64,000 nt of DNA from VAZQ01 sp963756715 (GCA_963756715.1 CAVWOV010000028.1:186001-250000); one strand, 5' to 3'; shown: positions 19,389 to 29,058, counted from the first letter of the stretch. Program-made: numbers and translations. Notes: generated from the letters alone by a model not told the origin.

Positions 19389-19530
19389 GAGGGGTGGCGG
19401 AGTTTCCCCCACCACCCCTCAACAACTCCGGACCAGCGGGGGCGACGGATGCCAGTCCGGAGTTATGAGATGGGGACGGGCGACTGGCCCGTCCCCCTGG
19501 TTCGAACCGTCAGCGGGGGCGACGGATGCC
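19389..19530. repeat. Structured intergenic segment: three inverted repeats and a 19-bp direct repeat
   Basis: Between degP and the response regulator. Inverted repeat 1 pairs GAGGGGTGG (19,389-19,397) with CCACCCCTC (19,412-19,420). Repeat 2 pairs AACTCCGGAC (19,424-19,433) with GTCCGGAGTT (19,455-19,464), a perfect 10-bp stem. Repeat 3 pairs GGGGACGGGC (19,472-19,481) with GCCCGTCCCC (19,487-19,496). AGCGGGGGCGACGGATGCC occurs at 19,435 and again at 19,512. There is no T-run, so these are not classical intrinsic terminators. They could slow transcription or protect the 3' end of the degP message. Confidence 0.6.
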
Positions 19531-19549
19531 GACGGTGCGCCCCATTCGG

Positions 19550-21082
19550 TTAGGCCTGGCCGAGGCGGAGGGCGACGAACTTCGTACCCTCGCCGGACTT
19601 CACGCGCATGAGGACCGAGCGCTTGCCGTCCTTGTGGACTTCGCTCAGTGCGTCACGCACCTCGGTCGGGTTCGTAACTTTCTTGCCGGCGACTTCGAGA
19701 ATAACGTCGCCAGTCTTGAAGCCGTGCTCGGAAGCGACCCCGTCGGGATCGACATTGGTCACCACCACGCCCTCGGAGCCGCTGCCAGCAACCTGTCCGG
19801 CGGGAGCCAGCGTGAGCCCAAGCCGCGGCACGTCGTTCGAGGAGGACTTGCTCTCCGGCGCGCTGGCCTTGGCCTCGCGCGAGTTCGGCAGTTCGCCGAG
19901 CTTGAGCGAGAAGCTCTTCTCTTCACCCTTGCGCCACACGCTCAGCTTGACGGAGGCACCAGGGGCCAGGGCGCCGATCTGCTTGGCGAGATCGCGGGCA
20001 TCCTTGACCGCACGGCCGTTGACCGCGGTGATCACGTCACCGGCGAGGACACCGGCCTTGGCCGCCGGACCATTCGCCTGCGGATCGGCAACCAGCGCAC
20101 CTTGCTGGGTCTTGAGACCGATGCTTTCGGCGATTTCGGCGGTGACCGGCTGGATCTGCACACCGATCCAACCGCGCGTCACGGAGCCCTTATCCTTGAG
20201 CTGCGCGATCACCGTCTTCACGGTCTCAGCCGGGATGGCGAACGCGATGCCAACCGAGCCGCCGGACGGCGAGAAGATTGCGGTGTTGACGCCTATCACG
20301 TTGCCGTCGACATCGAAGGTCGGGCCACCGGAGTTGCCCTTGTTGACCGGCGCGTCGATCTGCAGGAAGTCGTCGTACGGACCCGCGCCGATGTCACGGC
20401 CACGTGCCGAGACGATGCCGGCCGTCACTGTGCCACCGAGACCGAACGGATTGCCGACCGCGAGCACCCAGTCACCGATGCGGGGAGCCTTCTCGCCCAG
20501 CTTGACGAACGGGAAGTCGTTGCGGCCTTCGATTTTGATCAGGGCAAGGTCGGTACGCGGATCGGTGCCGATCACCTTGGCGTTGTAGGTCTTGCCGTCG
20601 TCGGCGACGACCTCAACCGTCTCGGCCTTGTCGACCACGTGATTGTTGGTCACCGCATAACCATCAGCCGAGATCAGAAAGCCCGAACCCTGACCAGTCA
20701 CCAAGTGATTGCGCGGCTGGCGCTGCGCGTCCGGCATCTGGTTGTTGCCATCCGGCATGCCGAAGCGGCGGAAGAACCGCTCCATCTGCGATCCGGGCGG
20801 GAACGGCATGTTGCCCTCGAAGCCCATCATCTTCGGGCCGGCATTCATCTTGACGCGGACGGAAATGACCGCAGGCTTGACCTTCTCGACAATGTCGGCA
20901 AATCCCATCGGCCGCTGAACGCCCTCGGCGTAAGCGACGGTGTTGAGGGCGGAGCCGGGGATCTTGGTCACCAGTCCTGCGCCGGTGAACAGAACGGCCG
21001 CACCGAGGCCGGCAGCACTGGCAAGCAGAACAAGGCGTCGCGCTGTAAGACGCGACTTCGGAGCGGAAACGCTCTCGTTCAT
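19550..21082 (-). CDS. degP: DegP/HtrA (Do) family periplasmic serine protease
   Basis: About 510 residues. An N-terminal signal/anchor (about residues 18-37) precedes the trypsin-like domain. Catalytic His is in TNNHVVDKA, Asp in RTDLALIKI, and Ser in NKGNSGGPTFD. Two PDZ domains follow, each with a recognisable carboxylate-binding region and GDVI turn (AGDVITAVNG and TGDVILEVAG). Function is protein quality control in the periplasm. The ATG at 21,082 has GGAG upstream. The 220 bases before it include a very AT-rich stretch (about 21,180-21,240) that probably holds the promoter. Cytochrome c maturation genes lie upstream on the same strand. Confidence 0.95.
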   Translation of the reverse strand: MNESVSAPKSRLTARRLVLLASAAGLGAAVLFTGAGLVTKIPGSALNTVAYAEGVQRPMGFADIVEKVKPAVISVRVKMNAGPKMMGFEGNMPFPPGSQMERFFRRFGMPDGNNQMPDAQRQPRNHLVTGQGSGFLISADGYAVTNNHVVDKAETVEVVADDGKTYNAKVIGTDPRTDLALIKIEGRNDFPFVKLGEKAPRIGDWVLAVGNPFGLGGTVTAGIVSARGRDIGAGPYDDFLQIDAPVNKGNSGGPTFDVDGNVIGVNTAIFSPSGGSVGIAFAIPAETVKTVIAQLKDKGSVTRGWIGVQIQPVTAEIAESIGLKTQQGALVADPQANGPAAKAGVLAGDVITAVNGRAVKDARDLAKQIGALAPGASVKLSVWRKGEEKSFSLKLGELPNSREAKASAPESKSSSNDVPRLGLTLAPAGQVAGSGSEGVVVTNVDPDGVASEHGFKTGDVILEVAGKKVTNPTEVRDALSEVHKDGKRSVLMRVKSGEGTKFVALRLGQA

Positions 21083-21304
21083 ATCATTGACTCCATTTGT
21101 CTGACTCGGCGCGGGGGCGCCCTTCGCGAAATGAGAGGATGGGCAGCCGCGCATTACGGTTTGCTGGCCGGGAGATTAAAGTTTTGTAAGGTAGCGAACT
21201 GAGAAATAAATCAATAATATCAATATCTTAAGACGAGACTAGCCGGGCAAGTCGCGATCATGTTGCGTAAGATTTTTCGTCAGTTCGAAATATTTACGAA
21301 GGAT

Positions 21305-21793
21305 TTACGAGTCGCCGCCCTGCAGGATGCGCGACAGCCGGTCGGCCTCCGCCGGCGACAGCGCCGCACTGTCGGCAGCCGCCGATGCACTTGCCGTTTG
21401 CCGGCGATACCGCCGCCAGGCGAAAACGAGCGCCGCACCGCCGATCAGCAGCACGATTACCGGCATCAGCCAGAGCAGCGCGGTGTGGGCATTGAAGCGC
21501 GGCCGCAGCAGAACGAACTCGCCATAGCGCGCCACCAGGAAATCGAGCACCTGAGCATCGCTATCCCCTGCCTGCAGCCGCTCCCGGACCAGGATCCGCA
21601 GGTCGCGGGCCAGCGGCGCATCAGAGTCATCGATCGACTGATTCTGACAAACCATGCAGCGCAATTCTTTGGACAGATCCCGGGCTCGCTCTTCGAGCAC
21701 GGGATCTGTCAGCACTTCGTCGGGCTGTACCGCGTGCGCCGGCGCGTGGACTGCAAGGGCCAGCGTCACCATGAGAAGGTACAGCCACCGCAT
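21305..21793 (-). CDS. ccmH: Cytochrome c maturation protein CcmH
   Basis: 162 residues. A signal peptide (MRWLYLLMVTLALAVHA) precedes the CcmH redox motif RCMVCQNQ near residue 45, and a C-terminal membrane helix lies at about 106-124. CcmH helps keep apocytochrome c thiols reduced for haem attachment in the periplasm. It starts 6 bases after ccmF stops and is the last gene of the ccmI-E-F-H run. Confidence 0.95.
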   Translation of the reverse strand: MRWLYLLMVTLALAVHAPAHAVQPDEVLTDPVLEERARDLSKELRCMVCQNQSIDDSDAPLARDLRILVRERLQAGDSDAQVLDFLVARYGEFVLLRPRFNAHTALLWLMPVIVLLIGGAALVFAWRRYRRQTASASAAADSAALSPAEADRLSRILQGGDS

Positions 21794-21798
21794 GCGCT

Positions 21799-23781
21799 CT
21801 ACTCCGCCGGCGCAAAGGCGGTTCGCGCCCGCGCGGGCCGCGGCGCACCAATCCGCAACCGCCGGTCGGACAAGGACAGCCCGCCACCGATCACCATCAG
21901 CACCGGCCCGAGCCAGATCAGCAGCACAAGCGGCTTGAAGTAGAGGCGGACCGCGATCGAGCCGTCCGGCCCCGGGTCCCCAAGCGAAAGGTAGATCTGA
22001 GAGACGCCGCGCGTCATCAGCGCCGACTCGCTTTTGGTCATATTGCGCGATGGGAACGTGCGCTTGGAAGGCTCCATCACGCCAACGACCTCCCCCAGGC
22101 GGCGCACGGTGAAGTGCGCGGCGAGTTCGCGGTAGTTCGGTCCCTGGTGTTGTTTCATACCGTCGAAATACAGTTCGTAACGGCGGATGGTGATCGTCTG
22201 CCCGGGCTTGAGTTCGGCGATGCGCTCGCTACCCCACTGCGTCTCGCCGACGATCCCGAGCAGCGCGATCCCGAGCCCGAAATGCGCAAAGGCGGTGCCC
22301 CAGGCCGATCGCGGCAAACCGTAGGCGCGTCCGTAAGCGGTCCGTAGCGGCACCCTGAGCAACCCCGTGCGTTCGACGATATCGGTCACCGCGCCCGCCA
22401 TGACAAAGAGCGCAAGCCCGATCGCGAACGGCACCAGCACCGGGCCGCCACCCTCCATGGCGAAGATCACCGCAACGCCAATCGCTGCGATCGCCGCCGC
22501 GCCGATAAGACGTTGCGCCACGCCCAGGAGATCGCCGCGCTTCCACGCCAGCAGCGGGCCGAACGGCACGGCGATCAGCAACGGCACGAACAGCGGCGCG
22601 AAGGTCGCGTTGAAGAACGGCGTACCAACCGAAATCTTCTCGCCGGTGAGGGCTTCCAGCGCGAGCGGATAGAGCGTGCCGACGAAGACCGTGGCGCAGG
22701 CGGTCACCAGGAACAAATTGTTGAGCACGAGCGCGCCTTCGCGGGAGACCGGCGCGAACACGCCGCCCTGTCGCAGCAACCCAGCCCGCAGCGCAAAGAG
22801 CGCAAGCCCGCCGCCGATGAACAGCACCAGGATCGCCAGGATAAAGACGCCACGCATCGGATCGGTGGCGAACGCATGCACCGAGGTGAGCACGCCGGAG
22901 CGCACCAGGAAGGTGCCGATCAGCGAGAGCGAGAACGCGACGATCGCGAGCAGAATGGTCCAGATCTTGAGCGCGTTGCGCTTCTCCATCACCAGTGCGG
23001 AGTGCAGCAGCGCCGTGGTCACGAGCCACGGCATGAAGGAGGCGTTTTCCACCGGATCCCAGAACCACCAGCCCCCCCAGCCGAGGGTGTAATAGGCCCA
23101 GTACGAACCCATCGCGATGCCGAGCGTGAGGAATATCCAGGCGAGCAGCGTCCACGGCCGCACCCAACGCGCCCAGGCGGCGTCGATGCGGCCTTCGATC
23201 AGCGCTGCGATGGCGAAGGAAAACGAAATCGAGAGGCCGACATATCCGAGGTAGAGCAGCGGCGGATGGATCGCGAGGCCGGGGTCTTGCAGAATTGGAT
23301 TGAGATCGCGGCCCTCGAACGGCGGGGCCGCGATACGCAGGAAGGGGTTCGACGTCACCAGGATGAACAGCAGAAACGCCGCCGCGATCCAGGATTGCAC
23401 GCTCAGCACGTTGGCCTTGAGACGCTCCGGCAGATTGCCGCCGAACAGTGCCACCAGGGCGCCGAATATGCTGAGGATCAGCACCCACAGCAGCATCGAG
23501 CCTTCGTGGTTTCCCCATACGCCGGTGATCTTGTAGATCAGCGGTTTGAGCGAATGCGAATTCTCGAACACGTTGACGACGGAGAAGTCCGATCGCAGAT
23601 AGCAGGCGACGAGCGCAGCGAATGACACCGCGATGAACGCGAATTGCGCGATCGCCGTCGGCCCCGCTACATTCATGAGCACGGGGTCATTGCGGCGCGC
23701 GCCATAGAGCGGCACGGTCGACTGCACCAGCGCCAGCGCCAGCGCCAGCACCAGCGCGTAATGACCGAGTTCGGCGATCAT
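21799..23781 (-). CDS. ccmF: Haem lyase subunit CcmF
   Basis: 660 residues with about 15 membrane helices. The haem-handling WWD motif is present as WGGWWFWDPVENASFMPWL. Conserved periplasmic-loop His residues are expected around it. CcmF transfers haem from CcmE to apocytochrome c. The start ATG overlaps the ccmE stop as ATGA, so the two are translationally coupled. Confidence 0.96.
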   Translation of the reverse strand: MIAELGHYALVLALALALVQSTVPLYGARRNDPVLMNVAGPTAIAQFAFIAVSFAALVACYLRSDFSVVNVFENSHSLKPLIYKITGVWGNHEGSMLLWVLILSIFGALVALFGGNLPERLKANVLSVQSWIAAAFLLFILVTSNPFLRIAAPPFEGRDLNPILQDPGLAIHPPLLYLGYVGLSISFSFAIAALIEGRIDAAWARWVRPWTLLAWIFLTLGIAMGSYWAYYTLGWGGWWFWDPVENASFMPWLVTTALLHSALVMEKRNALKIWTILLAIVAFSLSLIGTFLVRSGVLTSVHAFATDPMRGVFILAILVLFIGGGLALFALRAGLLRQGGVFAPVSREGALVLNNLFLVTACATVFVGTLYPLALEALTGEKISVGTPFFNATFAPLFVPLLIAVPFGPLLAWKRGDLLGVAQRLIGAAAIAAIGVAVIFAMEGGGPVLVPFAIGLALFVMAGAVTDIVERTGLLRVPLRTAYGRAYGLPRSAWGTAFAHFGLGIALLGIVGETQWGSERIAELKPGQTITIRRYELYFDGMKQHQGPNYRELAAHFTVRRLGEVVGVMEPSKRTFPSRNMTKSESALMTRGVSQIYLSLGDPGPDGSIAVRLYFKPLVLLIWLGPVLMVIGGGLSLSDRRLRIGAPRPARARTAFAPAE

Positions 23782-24251
23782 TGCGCCCGCCCCTGCGTCG
23801 CGGCGGCCGGTGGCGCGGCGCCTTCCTTCCAGTGTCCCTGCTTCTTCAGCGCGTCGGCGACCTCGCGCGGCATATAGGCCTCGTCATGCTTGGCCAGCAC
23901 GCTGTCGGCTTTAAACGTCCCGGAGCTATCGAGTGTTCCTTCCGTCACCACGCCCTGGCCTTCGCGGAACAGGTCGGGCAGCAGCCCCTGATAGGCCACC
24001 GCGATCGTGTTCTTGCCGTCCGTGACATCGAAACGAACCGCCATGTTCTCTCGGCGTGCAACACTGCCCTCTTTCACCAACCCGCCAAGGCGGATGCGGG
24101 CGCCGGGCTTGATCTGTTTCTCGACCACGTCGGTCGGCGAATTGAAGAACACGATCGAATCGCGCATCGCGTTGAGCACCAGGCCCACCGCCAGCGCGAG
24201 CACGCCCAGCGCCGAGCCGATCAGGGCGATGCGTCGTTGCTTGCGGGTCAT
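23778..24251 (-). CDS. ccmE: Haem chaperone CcmE
   Basis: About 157 residues. One N-terminal membrane anchor (about 8-28) precedes a periplasmic OB-fold domain. The haem-binding motif reads HDEAYMPRE; the usual form is HDENYMP, so the covalent-haem His and the Tyr are kept while Asn is replaced by Ala. CcmE carries haem from the CcmABC exporter to CcmF. AGGAAA lies upstream of the ATG at 24,251 (a GTG one codon earlier is also possible). Confidence 0.95.
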   Translation of the reverse strand: MTRKQRRIALIGSALGVLALAVGLVLNAMRDSIVFFNSPTDVVEKQIKPGARIRLGGLVKEGSVARRENMAVRFDVTDGKNTIAVAYQGLLPDLFREGQGVVTEGTLDSSGTFKADSVLAKHDEAYMPREVADALKKQGHWKEGAAPPAAATQGRAQ

Positions 24252-24286
24252 CACGGCTTTCCTGCTGAAGGCATGGTTGCGAGCCG

Positions 24287-25402
24287 TCAGCCTTCGATCC
24301 CTAGGCCTTTGGCGAGTTCATCGACCCGGCGAACCTTGTCGGGATCGCTTGCGAGCGCGCGTCGCGCCTCATCGGCGGCGGAGCGAGCCTTGTCGCGATC
24401 GCCGAGCACCATATAGGAGCGTACCAATCGCAGCCAACCCTCGACATCCGAACCTTCGCGATGCAGGCGCTCGGCAAGGCGGTCGACCATGCCGCGAACC
24501 ATAACGTTGCGTTGCTCGGCGCCAAGATCCGACGCCGCAGCGATGTCTTCCGTCGTCGGGCCGGGCGGCGCCGCACCACCCTCGACGCGGGCGAGCGCCT
24601 GCCGGACGAACGAGGTCCACGGCGCATCGGCGGGCGCGTCGGACAGCAATGCGCGCCAGATCGCGGCGGCGCCGCTGCGCTGACCATCCTGCTCGGCTGC
24701 CAGCCCCAAGAAGTAGCGTGCCTTTACGTCGCGCGGATCGAGCGTAACCGCCCGCTCGAACGCGGCCTTCGCGTCTGCCGTAACAATCCCGTTCGCCGCC
24801 GCGACCAACGCCTCGCCGAGATTGGTCGAGCGTTCCGCGGTCTCGCCGTTGATACGGAGCGCGTTGCGCCTGGCCCGTACCGCATCCTCGACGCGGCCCA
24901 TGCGCAAATAAATGGGCGCCAGCACCTCCCAGCCGCGGCCGTCTTCCGGATTGCGTTCGAGAAACGTCTCGACCTGTGCAATCAGGCTTTCGACCGACTG
25001 GTTTTCCCGCGCGTGGGCGACGCGCGTGGTGAGCGGTTGATCGGGCAGCCGCGGCGAGCCGAGCGCAAGATAAAATGACGCCGCGCCAAGCGGCAGCAGC
25101 ACGATCGCCATGACGGCAACGGCACGGCGCCGCCACACCGCATGGCCTGACGCTGCCGGGCTGGGCGCCGCCGCTTGCGCGGCATCGGCGGCGAGCAGCC
25201 GGCGGGAAATCTCGATCTGTGCTGCCTGGGCTTCGGTTTCACCGATCAGGCCGGTCGAGCGGTCGCGTTCGAGTTCGTCAAGTTGATCGCGATAGACCTC
25301 GACATCGCTGCCGGAGGGCGATTTGCGGCGGCTTGCAAGCGGCCAAAGCACGGCGAAAATGGCCGCGGCCGTCATCAGCGCGAACACAAACCACAGAGTC
25401 AT
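24287..25402 (-). CDS. ccmI: Cytochrome c maturation protein CcmI
   Basis: About 371 residues. Membrane helices lie at about 2-20 and 95-115. The cytosolic part between them contains EVYRDQLDELERDRSTGLI, which is typical of CcmI (CycH). The periplasmic part has TPR-like repeats that bind apocytochrome c C-termini. The ATG at 25,402 gives the expected short N-terminus before helix 1. It is first in the ccmI-ccmE-ccmF-ccmH run. ccmABC, ccmD and ccmG are not in the window. Confidence 0.93.
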   Translation of the reverse strand: MTLWFVFALMTAAAIFAVLWPLASRRKSPSGSDVEVYRDQLDELERDRSTGLIGETEAQAAQIEISRRLLAADAAQAAAPSPAASGHAVWRRRAVAVMAIVLLPLGAASFYLALGSPRLPDQPLTTRVAHARENQSVESLIAQVETFLERNPEDGRGWEVLAPIYLRMGRVEDAVRARRNALRINGETAERSTNLGEALVAAANGIVTADAKAAFERAVTLDPRDVKARYFLGLAAEQDGQRSGAAAIWRALLSDAPADAPWTSFVRQALARVEGGAAPPGPTTEDIAAASDLGAEQRNVMVRGMVDRLAERLHREGSDVEGWLRLVRSYMVLGDRDKARSAADEARRALASDPDKVRRVDELAKGLGIEG

Positions 25403-26238
25403 GGCCTCAAAATCATCCGCCCAAATTTGCCAACGGGATGGCAACCGAGGCCATCCTGCGGCCCGGCTGTGAATAGAGCGAGAAACGGGGTTACTTCAAG
25501 GCCGCACCGCCTCGGCGAGGTAGAATGGCACGAATACGGCCGCAAATGCCGCGACATGGCGAAGCGGGGCCACTGGTTTGTAATTATTCCGTAACCCGCG
25601 AGGGTGCGACATTAGCGCTCCGGCAAATTCGCAGACCTGGGCCGCGACGGCGGCATTACCTCCGTGCCAGCCCCTTCGATCGCTGCGCGGCACTCCGGCC
25701 GCCTTGGTCAGAAGCGAGGCGTATTCCTGTCCGAACGCCTCGCAAAACCGCATCGCGGCATCAAACTGCGATTGGCGAAACGTGCGGTCAGCCGAATCCG
25801 TGATCCGCAATTGTCGATCCGGGCGTGGGTGCCCGTGTCGAGGACATGCTGCATGTCTGATCAATCGAAAGATCAACTCAAGCCCGAACGCCACGCACGG
25901 ACGTGATGCGCTTGAGCAGTGGACCACGATGGGCGCGCTGCCATCCCGCTTGCGGTCCGCATTGAGTCGCTGCGATTTAGTTGGCATCGTCGCTTTGTGC
26001 CTGCCGGGCCGCGAGGCCGCACAACTTCCATACCGCGGCAAGCCGAGTCATCACTGGGGTAAGAATGGGGAGCACGCCGCCGCTTGGCGGCGGGGATGTT
26101 GGGCGCCGCCATCGTGGCATCGAGCGTGGGTTAGGCGTTTCGGTCGCGGCAGGCATGAAGCGGCGCGATCTTGCAGAATTCCATGGGAGACCGCATTGTG
26201 CCGCAGGCATTCCACTTCAGATCAACCCTGGTAGGCAC
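25403..26238. other. 836-base region without a confident gene
   Basis: No recognisable family in any frame. A minus-strand open frame (about 25,496-25,800) translates to a stretch with fairly normal composition, including QFDAAMRFCEAFGQEYASLL. It lacks a convincing start and is probably a remnant or chance. A GC hairpin (CGCCGCCGC / GCGGCGG) lies at about 26,075-26,091. No tRNA-like structure was seen. The ccmI promoter must lie at the left end. Confidence 0.4.
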
Positions 26239-26430
26239 ATGTCGCGCCGGTGGCTCTGCGCTTTGTTGCTTTCGCTTGCTGGCGCCCTGATGGTCGCCCC
26301 GGGCAGCAGCGTTGCGCAATCGCCGGCCCAAACCGTGCCGGTCCCGCCGGGAAGCGCAATCGACCTGGTCTGCCGTACGATGTTCGAGCAGGTCTCAGCC
26401 ACGGAAGGTAGCCATGCTCGATCGCGTTAA
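26239..26430 (+). CDS. Small exported protein, unknown
   Basis: 63 residues starting MSRRWLCALLLSLAGALM, a good Sec signal with probable cleavage after SSVAQ. The mature part is only about 35 residues and has no known motif. It overlaps the start of the next gene by 17 bases. It may be a real small secreted protein or the remains of a longer gene whose 3' part was lost. Confidence 0.35.
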   Translation: MSRRWLCALLLSLAGALMVAPGSSVAQSPAQTVPVPPGSAIDLVCRTMFEQVSATEGSHARSR

Positions 26431-27223
26431 ATCCCAGGACGGCCTGACCGACATTCGCGGCGTTCGTGTCGAGTTGATCAAGCGCGGCAGTGGCCGTCCG
26501 CTGCTGCTGCTTCACCCTGTGATCGGGATCAAGCCGGCCGATCCTGTGCTCGACGAGTTGGCGAAGCATTTCGCGCTGCTCGCGCCCTCGCATCCCGGCT
26601 TCGGCAACAGCGAACTGCCGCGCGGCATCACCACCGTCGACGACCTCGCCTATTTCTATCTCGATCTGATGGAGACACTCGACCTCCGGGAGGTGGTGCT
26701 GGCGGGCGTGTCGTTCGGCGGCTGGATCGCCGCCGAGATCGCGATCAAATCGTGCGACCGCATCTCGCATCTGGTGCTGGCCGATGCGGTCGGCATCAAG
26801 GTCGGCGATCGCGAGCACCGCGACATCGTCGACATCTTCACCACCAAACAGAGCGAGCTTGACCGGCTGGCGTTTCACGACCCGGCCATTGGCGCCGTCG
26901 ACCATACGGCGATTTCGGACGAGGACGCTGCCACCTTGTTCCGCAACCGCGAGGCGGCCGCTCTGTTCGCCTGGTCGCCCTATATGTACGACCCGAAACT
27001 CGCCGGCCGCCTGCACCGCGTGCAGGTGCCGACCCTGATGCTGTGGGGCGCCAGCGACCGCATCGCATCGCCGGACTATGGCCGCGCCTACGGCAAGCTG
27101 ATTGCGGGTTCGCAGTTCGAGTTGATCGAAGCGGCCGGCCACTATCCGCATCTCGAACGCCCGGAGGCCTTCGCGCAGCGCATCGCCGAATTCGTCGGGC
27201 GCACGCCGGTCCGCCCGGGATGA
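26414..27223 (+). CDS. Alpha/beta hydrolase
   Basis: 269 residues with a complete alpha/beta hydrolase triad. The nucleophile Ser is in the elbow GVSFGG (near residue 98), the acid in WGASDRIASPD and the His in AGHYPHLE. LLLLHPVIG near residue 30 marks the oxyanion region. The substrate is unknown. The gene is followed by an LLM-type oxidoreductase after 34 bases, a common pairing in degradation pathways. Confidence 0.88.
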   Translation: MLDRVKSQDGLTDIRGVRVELIKRGSGRPLLLLHPVIGIKPADPVLDELAKHFALLAPSHPGFGNSELPRGITTVDDLAYFYLDLMETLDLREVVLAGVSFGGWIAAEIAIKSCDRISHLVLADAVGIKVGDREHRDIVDIFTTKQSELDRLAFHDPAIGAVDHTAISDEDAATLFRNREAAALFAWSPYMYDPKLAGRLHRVQVPTLMLWGASDRIASPDYGRAYGKLIAGSQFELIEAAGHYPHLERPEAFAQRIAEFVGRTPVRPG

Positions 27224-27257
27224 TGCCGGTTTCCATGTTCACCACAGAGTCGTTCTG

Positions 27258-28454
27258 ATGAAAGTCTATGCCTTCAGCGAACAATCCTATCCTGACGCGT
27301 GGTTCGAGGACGCCGAGTCGCTACGCGTGAACCTGCCGAACAAATATTGCGATCCGGAGATCGCATCGCGTCTCTACAACCGCTATCTCGACGAATGGAT
27401 GCTGGCCGACGAACTCGGCCTCAACATCATCGTCAACGAGCACCATGCGACCGCGACCTGCATGAGTGCTTCGGTGCATCTCACGCTCGCCATCCTGGCA
27501 CGGCAGACCAAGCGCGCGCGGCTGCTCGGCCTCGGCACCCCGATCGCCAACCGCAACGACCCGCTGCGGATCGCCGAGGAGATGTCGATCATCGACGTGA
27601 TCTCGCGCGGCCGGCTGGAGATGGGCTTCATCAAGGGCGTGCCCTACGAGATCGCACCGTCGAATGCTCGTCCGGTGCGGGTCATGGACCGGTTCTGGGA
27701 GGCGCACGACCTCATCCTCAAGGCGATGACGACGCACGACGGGCCGTTCTCGTGGGAGGGCGAATACTTCCAATACCGCAGCGTCAACATCTGGCCCCGC
27801 CCCTACCAGCAGCCGCACCCGCAGGTCTGGAGCACGTCATCAAGCCTCAGCAGCGCGCGCGAACTCGGCAATCGCGGACATGTGCTCGGCACGGTGATGA
27901 CCGGCTGGCGCGCCAAGGCGGTATACGATGAATACCGCAAAGGCTGGAAGGATGCCGGACGTCCGCAGCCTACTCCGCTCGACCGTTTCGCCTATATGGG
28001 CTTTGTCGCTTGCGGCAACAGCGAGGCGGAGGGCTTGCGGCGGGCGGCGCTGGTCAAGAGCTATCTTGAGACCAATACCCGCGTGGCCGAGCCGTACAAG
28101 AACCCGCCTGGCTTCATGGCCGCGGCCGACGCCGCCAAGCTGTTTCAGCGCGTCGGCTGGCGCGGCCCGGCGCATCTGATGACCACGAAGGACGGCAAGC
28201 CGATCGGCAGCGCAGCAACCGGTAGCGTCCAGGACACCATCACGGGCGGTCTGATGTTCGCCGGCACGCCCGACCAGGTGTTCGACCAGATCGTCGAGTT
28301 CTATCGCGGCGTTGGCGGCTTCGGGCAGTTCCTGATGATGACGCAGGCCGGGCACATGGATCACAAGGATACCGCCGAGAGCATGACGCTGTTCGCCAAG
28401 GAAGTGCTGCCGCGCCTTGAGGATTTCCATGCCACGGCGCAACTCGCCGCATGA
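27258..28454 (+). CDS. LLM-class (luciferase-like) flavin-dependent oxidoreductase
   Basis: 398 residues, bacterial luciferase-like TIM barrel. Visible family features are NEHHATATCM near residue 60, the strand-loop IANRNDPLRIAEEMSIIDVISRGRLEMGF and the end region GGFGQFLMMTQAGHMDH. These enzymes use FMNH2 from a partner reductase, or F420, to oxidise organic substrates. No flavin reductase gene is adjacent. Likely an operon with the hydrolase upstream; the pathway is not identifiable. Confidence 0.88.
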   Translation: MKVYAFSEQSYPDAWFEDAESLRVNLPNKYCDPEIASRLYNRYLDEWMLADELGLNIIVNEHHATATCMSASVHLTLAILARQTKRARLLGLGTPIANRNDPLRIAEEMSIIDVISRGRLEMGFIKGVPYEIAPSNARPVRVMDRFWEAHDLILKAMTTHDGPFSWEGEYFQYRSVNIWPRPYQQPHPQVWSTSSSLSSARELGNRGHVLGTVMTGWRAKAVYDEYRKGWKDAGRPQPTPLDRFAYMGFVACGNSEAEGLRRAALVKSYLETNTRVAEPYKNPPGFMAAADAAKLFQRVGWRGPAHLMTTKDGKPIGSAATGSVQDTITGGLMFAGTPDQVFDQIVEFYRGVGGFGQFLMMTQAGHMDHKDTAESMTLFAKEVLPRLEDFHATAQLAA

Positions 28455-28505
28455 GTATTGCGGTAGCGGCCTGCGCCGCACTGAATCCCACGTCCAGAAT
28501 CAAAA

Positions 28506-28535
28506 AAGAGCCCCGGGCATTTGCCCGGGGCTCTT
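28506..28535 (-). terminator. Rho-independent terminator, probably serving both flanking genes
   Basis: Perfect 14-bp stem: AAGAGCCCCGGGCA (28,506-28,519) pairs with TGCCCGGGGCTCTT (28,522-28,535) around a 2-base loop. On the minus strand it is followed by a T6 run, making it a strong terminator for the lipoprotein gene. On the plus strand it may also end the LLM transcript. Confidence 0.85.
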
Positions 28536-28572
28536 CGATTCGATCTTGCAGAGCGATTGATCGACGGAGCGA

Positions 28573-29058
28573 TCAGCCCACCGCCGTCCAGGTGCCGTCG
28601 GGATTGCGGCAGGCGGTGCCGCGCGCCACCTCCGGGCGGCCATTGATATAGATCGTGTGCGTGTACTGCCGGCACTGCTGGCCGTTCGACTGATAGGCAG
28701 GGCCCGGAACCACCGAGCCGTAGCGGCCGGAATCCGGATTTTTCCAGGCGACCGCCGTGCCCGACCGGCCGCGTTCCAGCGCCGACATCTGCGCCGCATA
28801 GGCGCGCTGCTTGTCCTCGTCGTCCATGCTGGCGCCGATACGATTGCCGATGAGCCCGCCGATCGCCGCGCCGGCTAGTCCGGCCGCGATCCGCTCACCG
28901 GTTCCGCCGCCGAACTGCGAGCCGATCACGCTGCCGGCAAGTGCCCCGACGAGCGTGCCGGTATTCTCCTTCGCGCCTTGTCCGGTCTCGGGTGTCGCCG
29001 AGCAGGCGGCAAGCCAGATCGCGACGAACGCAGCGGCGCTCAAACGAATGATGTGCAT
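28573..29058 (-). CDS. Glycine-zipper outer-membrane lipoprotein (17-kDa antigen-like)
   Basis: 161 residues. A lipoprotein signal with lipobox LAAC gives a lipidated Cys near residue 19. Next comes a glycine-zipper segment with repeated GALAGSVIG and GLAGAAIGGLIG (about 36-75), then a C-terminal domain of about 75 residues with QCRQYTHTIYINGRPE, as in surface antigens of the RT0821/Lpp0805 type. Location is the outer membrane; function is unknown. A strong terminator follows. Confidence 0.85.
   Translation of the reverse strand: MHIIRLSAAAFVAIWLAACSATPETGQGAKENTGTLVGALAGSVIGSQFGGGTGERIAAGLAGAAIGGLIGNRIGASMDDEDKQRAYAAQMSALERGRSGTAVAWKNPDSGRYGSVVPGPAYQSNGQQCRQYTHTIYINGRPEVARGTACRNPDGTWTAVG

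Noticed and set aside
22513..23625. 370-residue plus-strand open frame inside ccmF
   Set aside because: Arg/Glu/His-rich shadow of a high-GC gene; ccmF is complete on the other strand.
25496..26041. 181-residue minus-strand frame as a gene
   Set aside because: No family, no ribosome site, and a noncoding-looking first half; kept only as a remark on the 836-base region.
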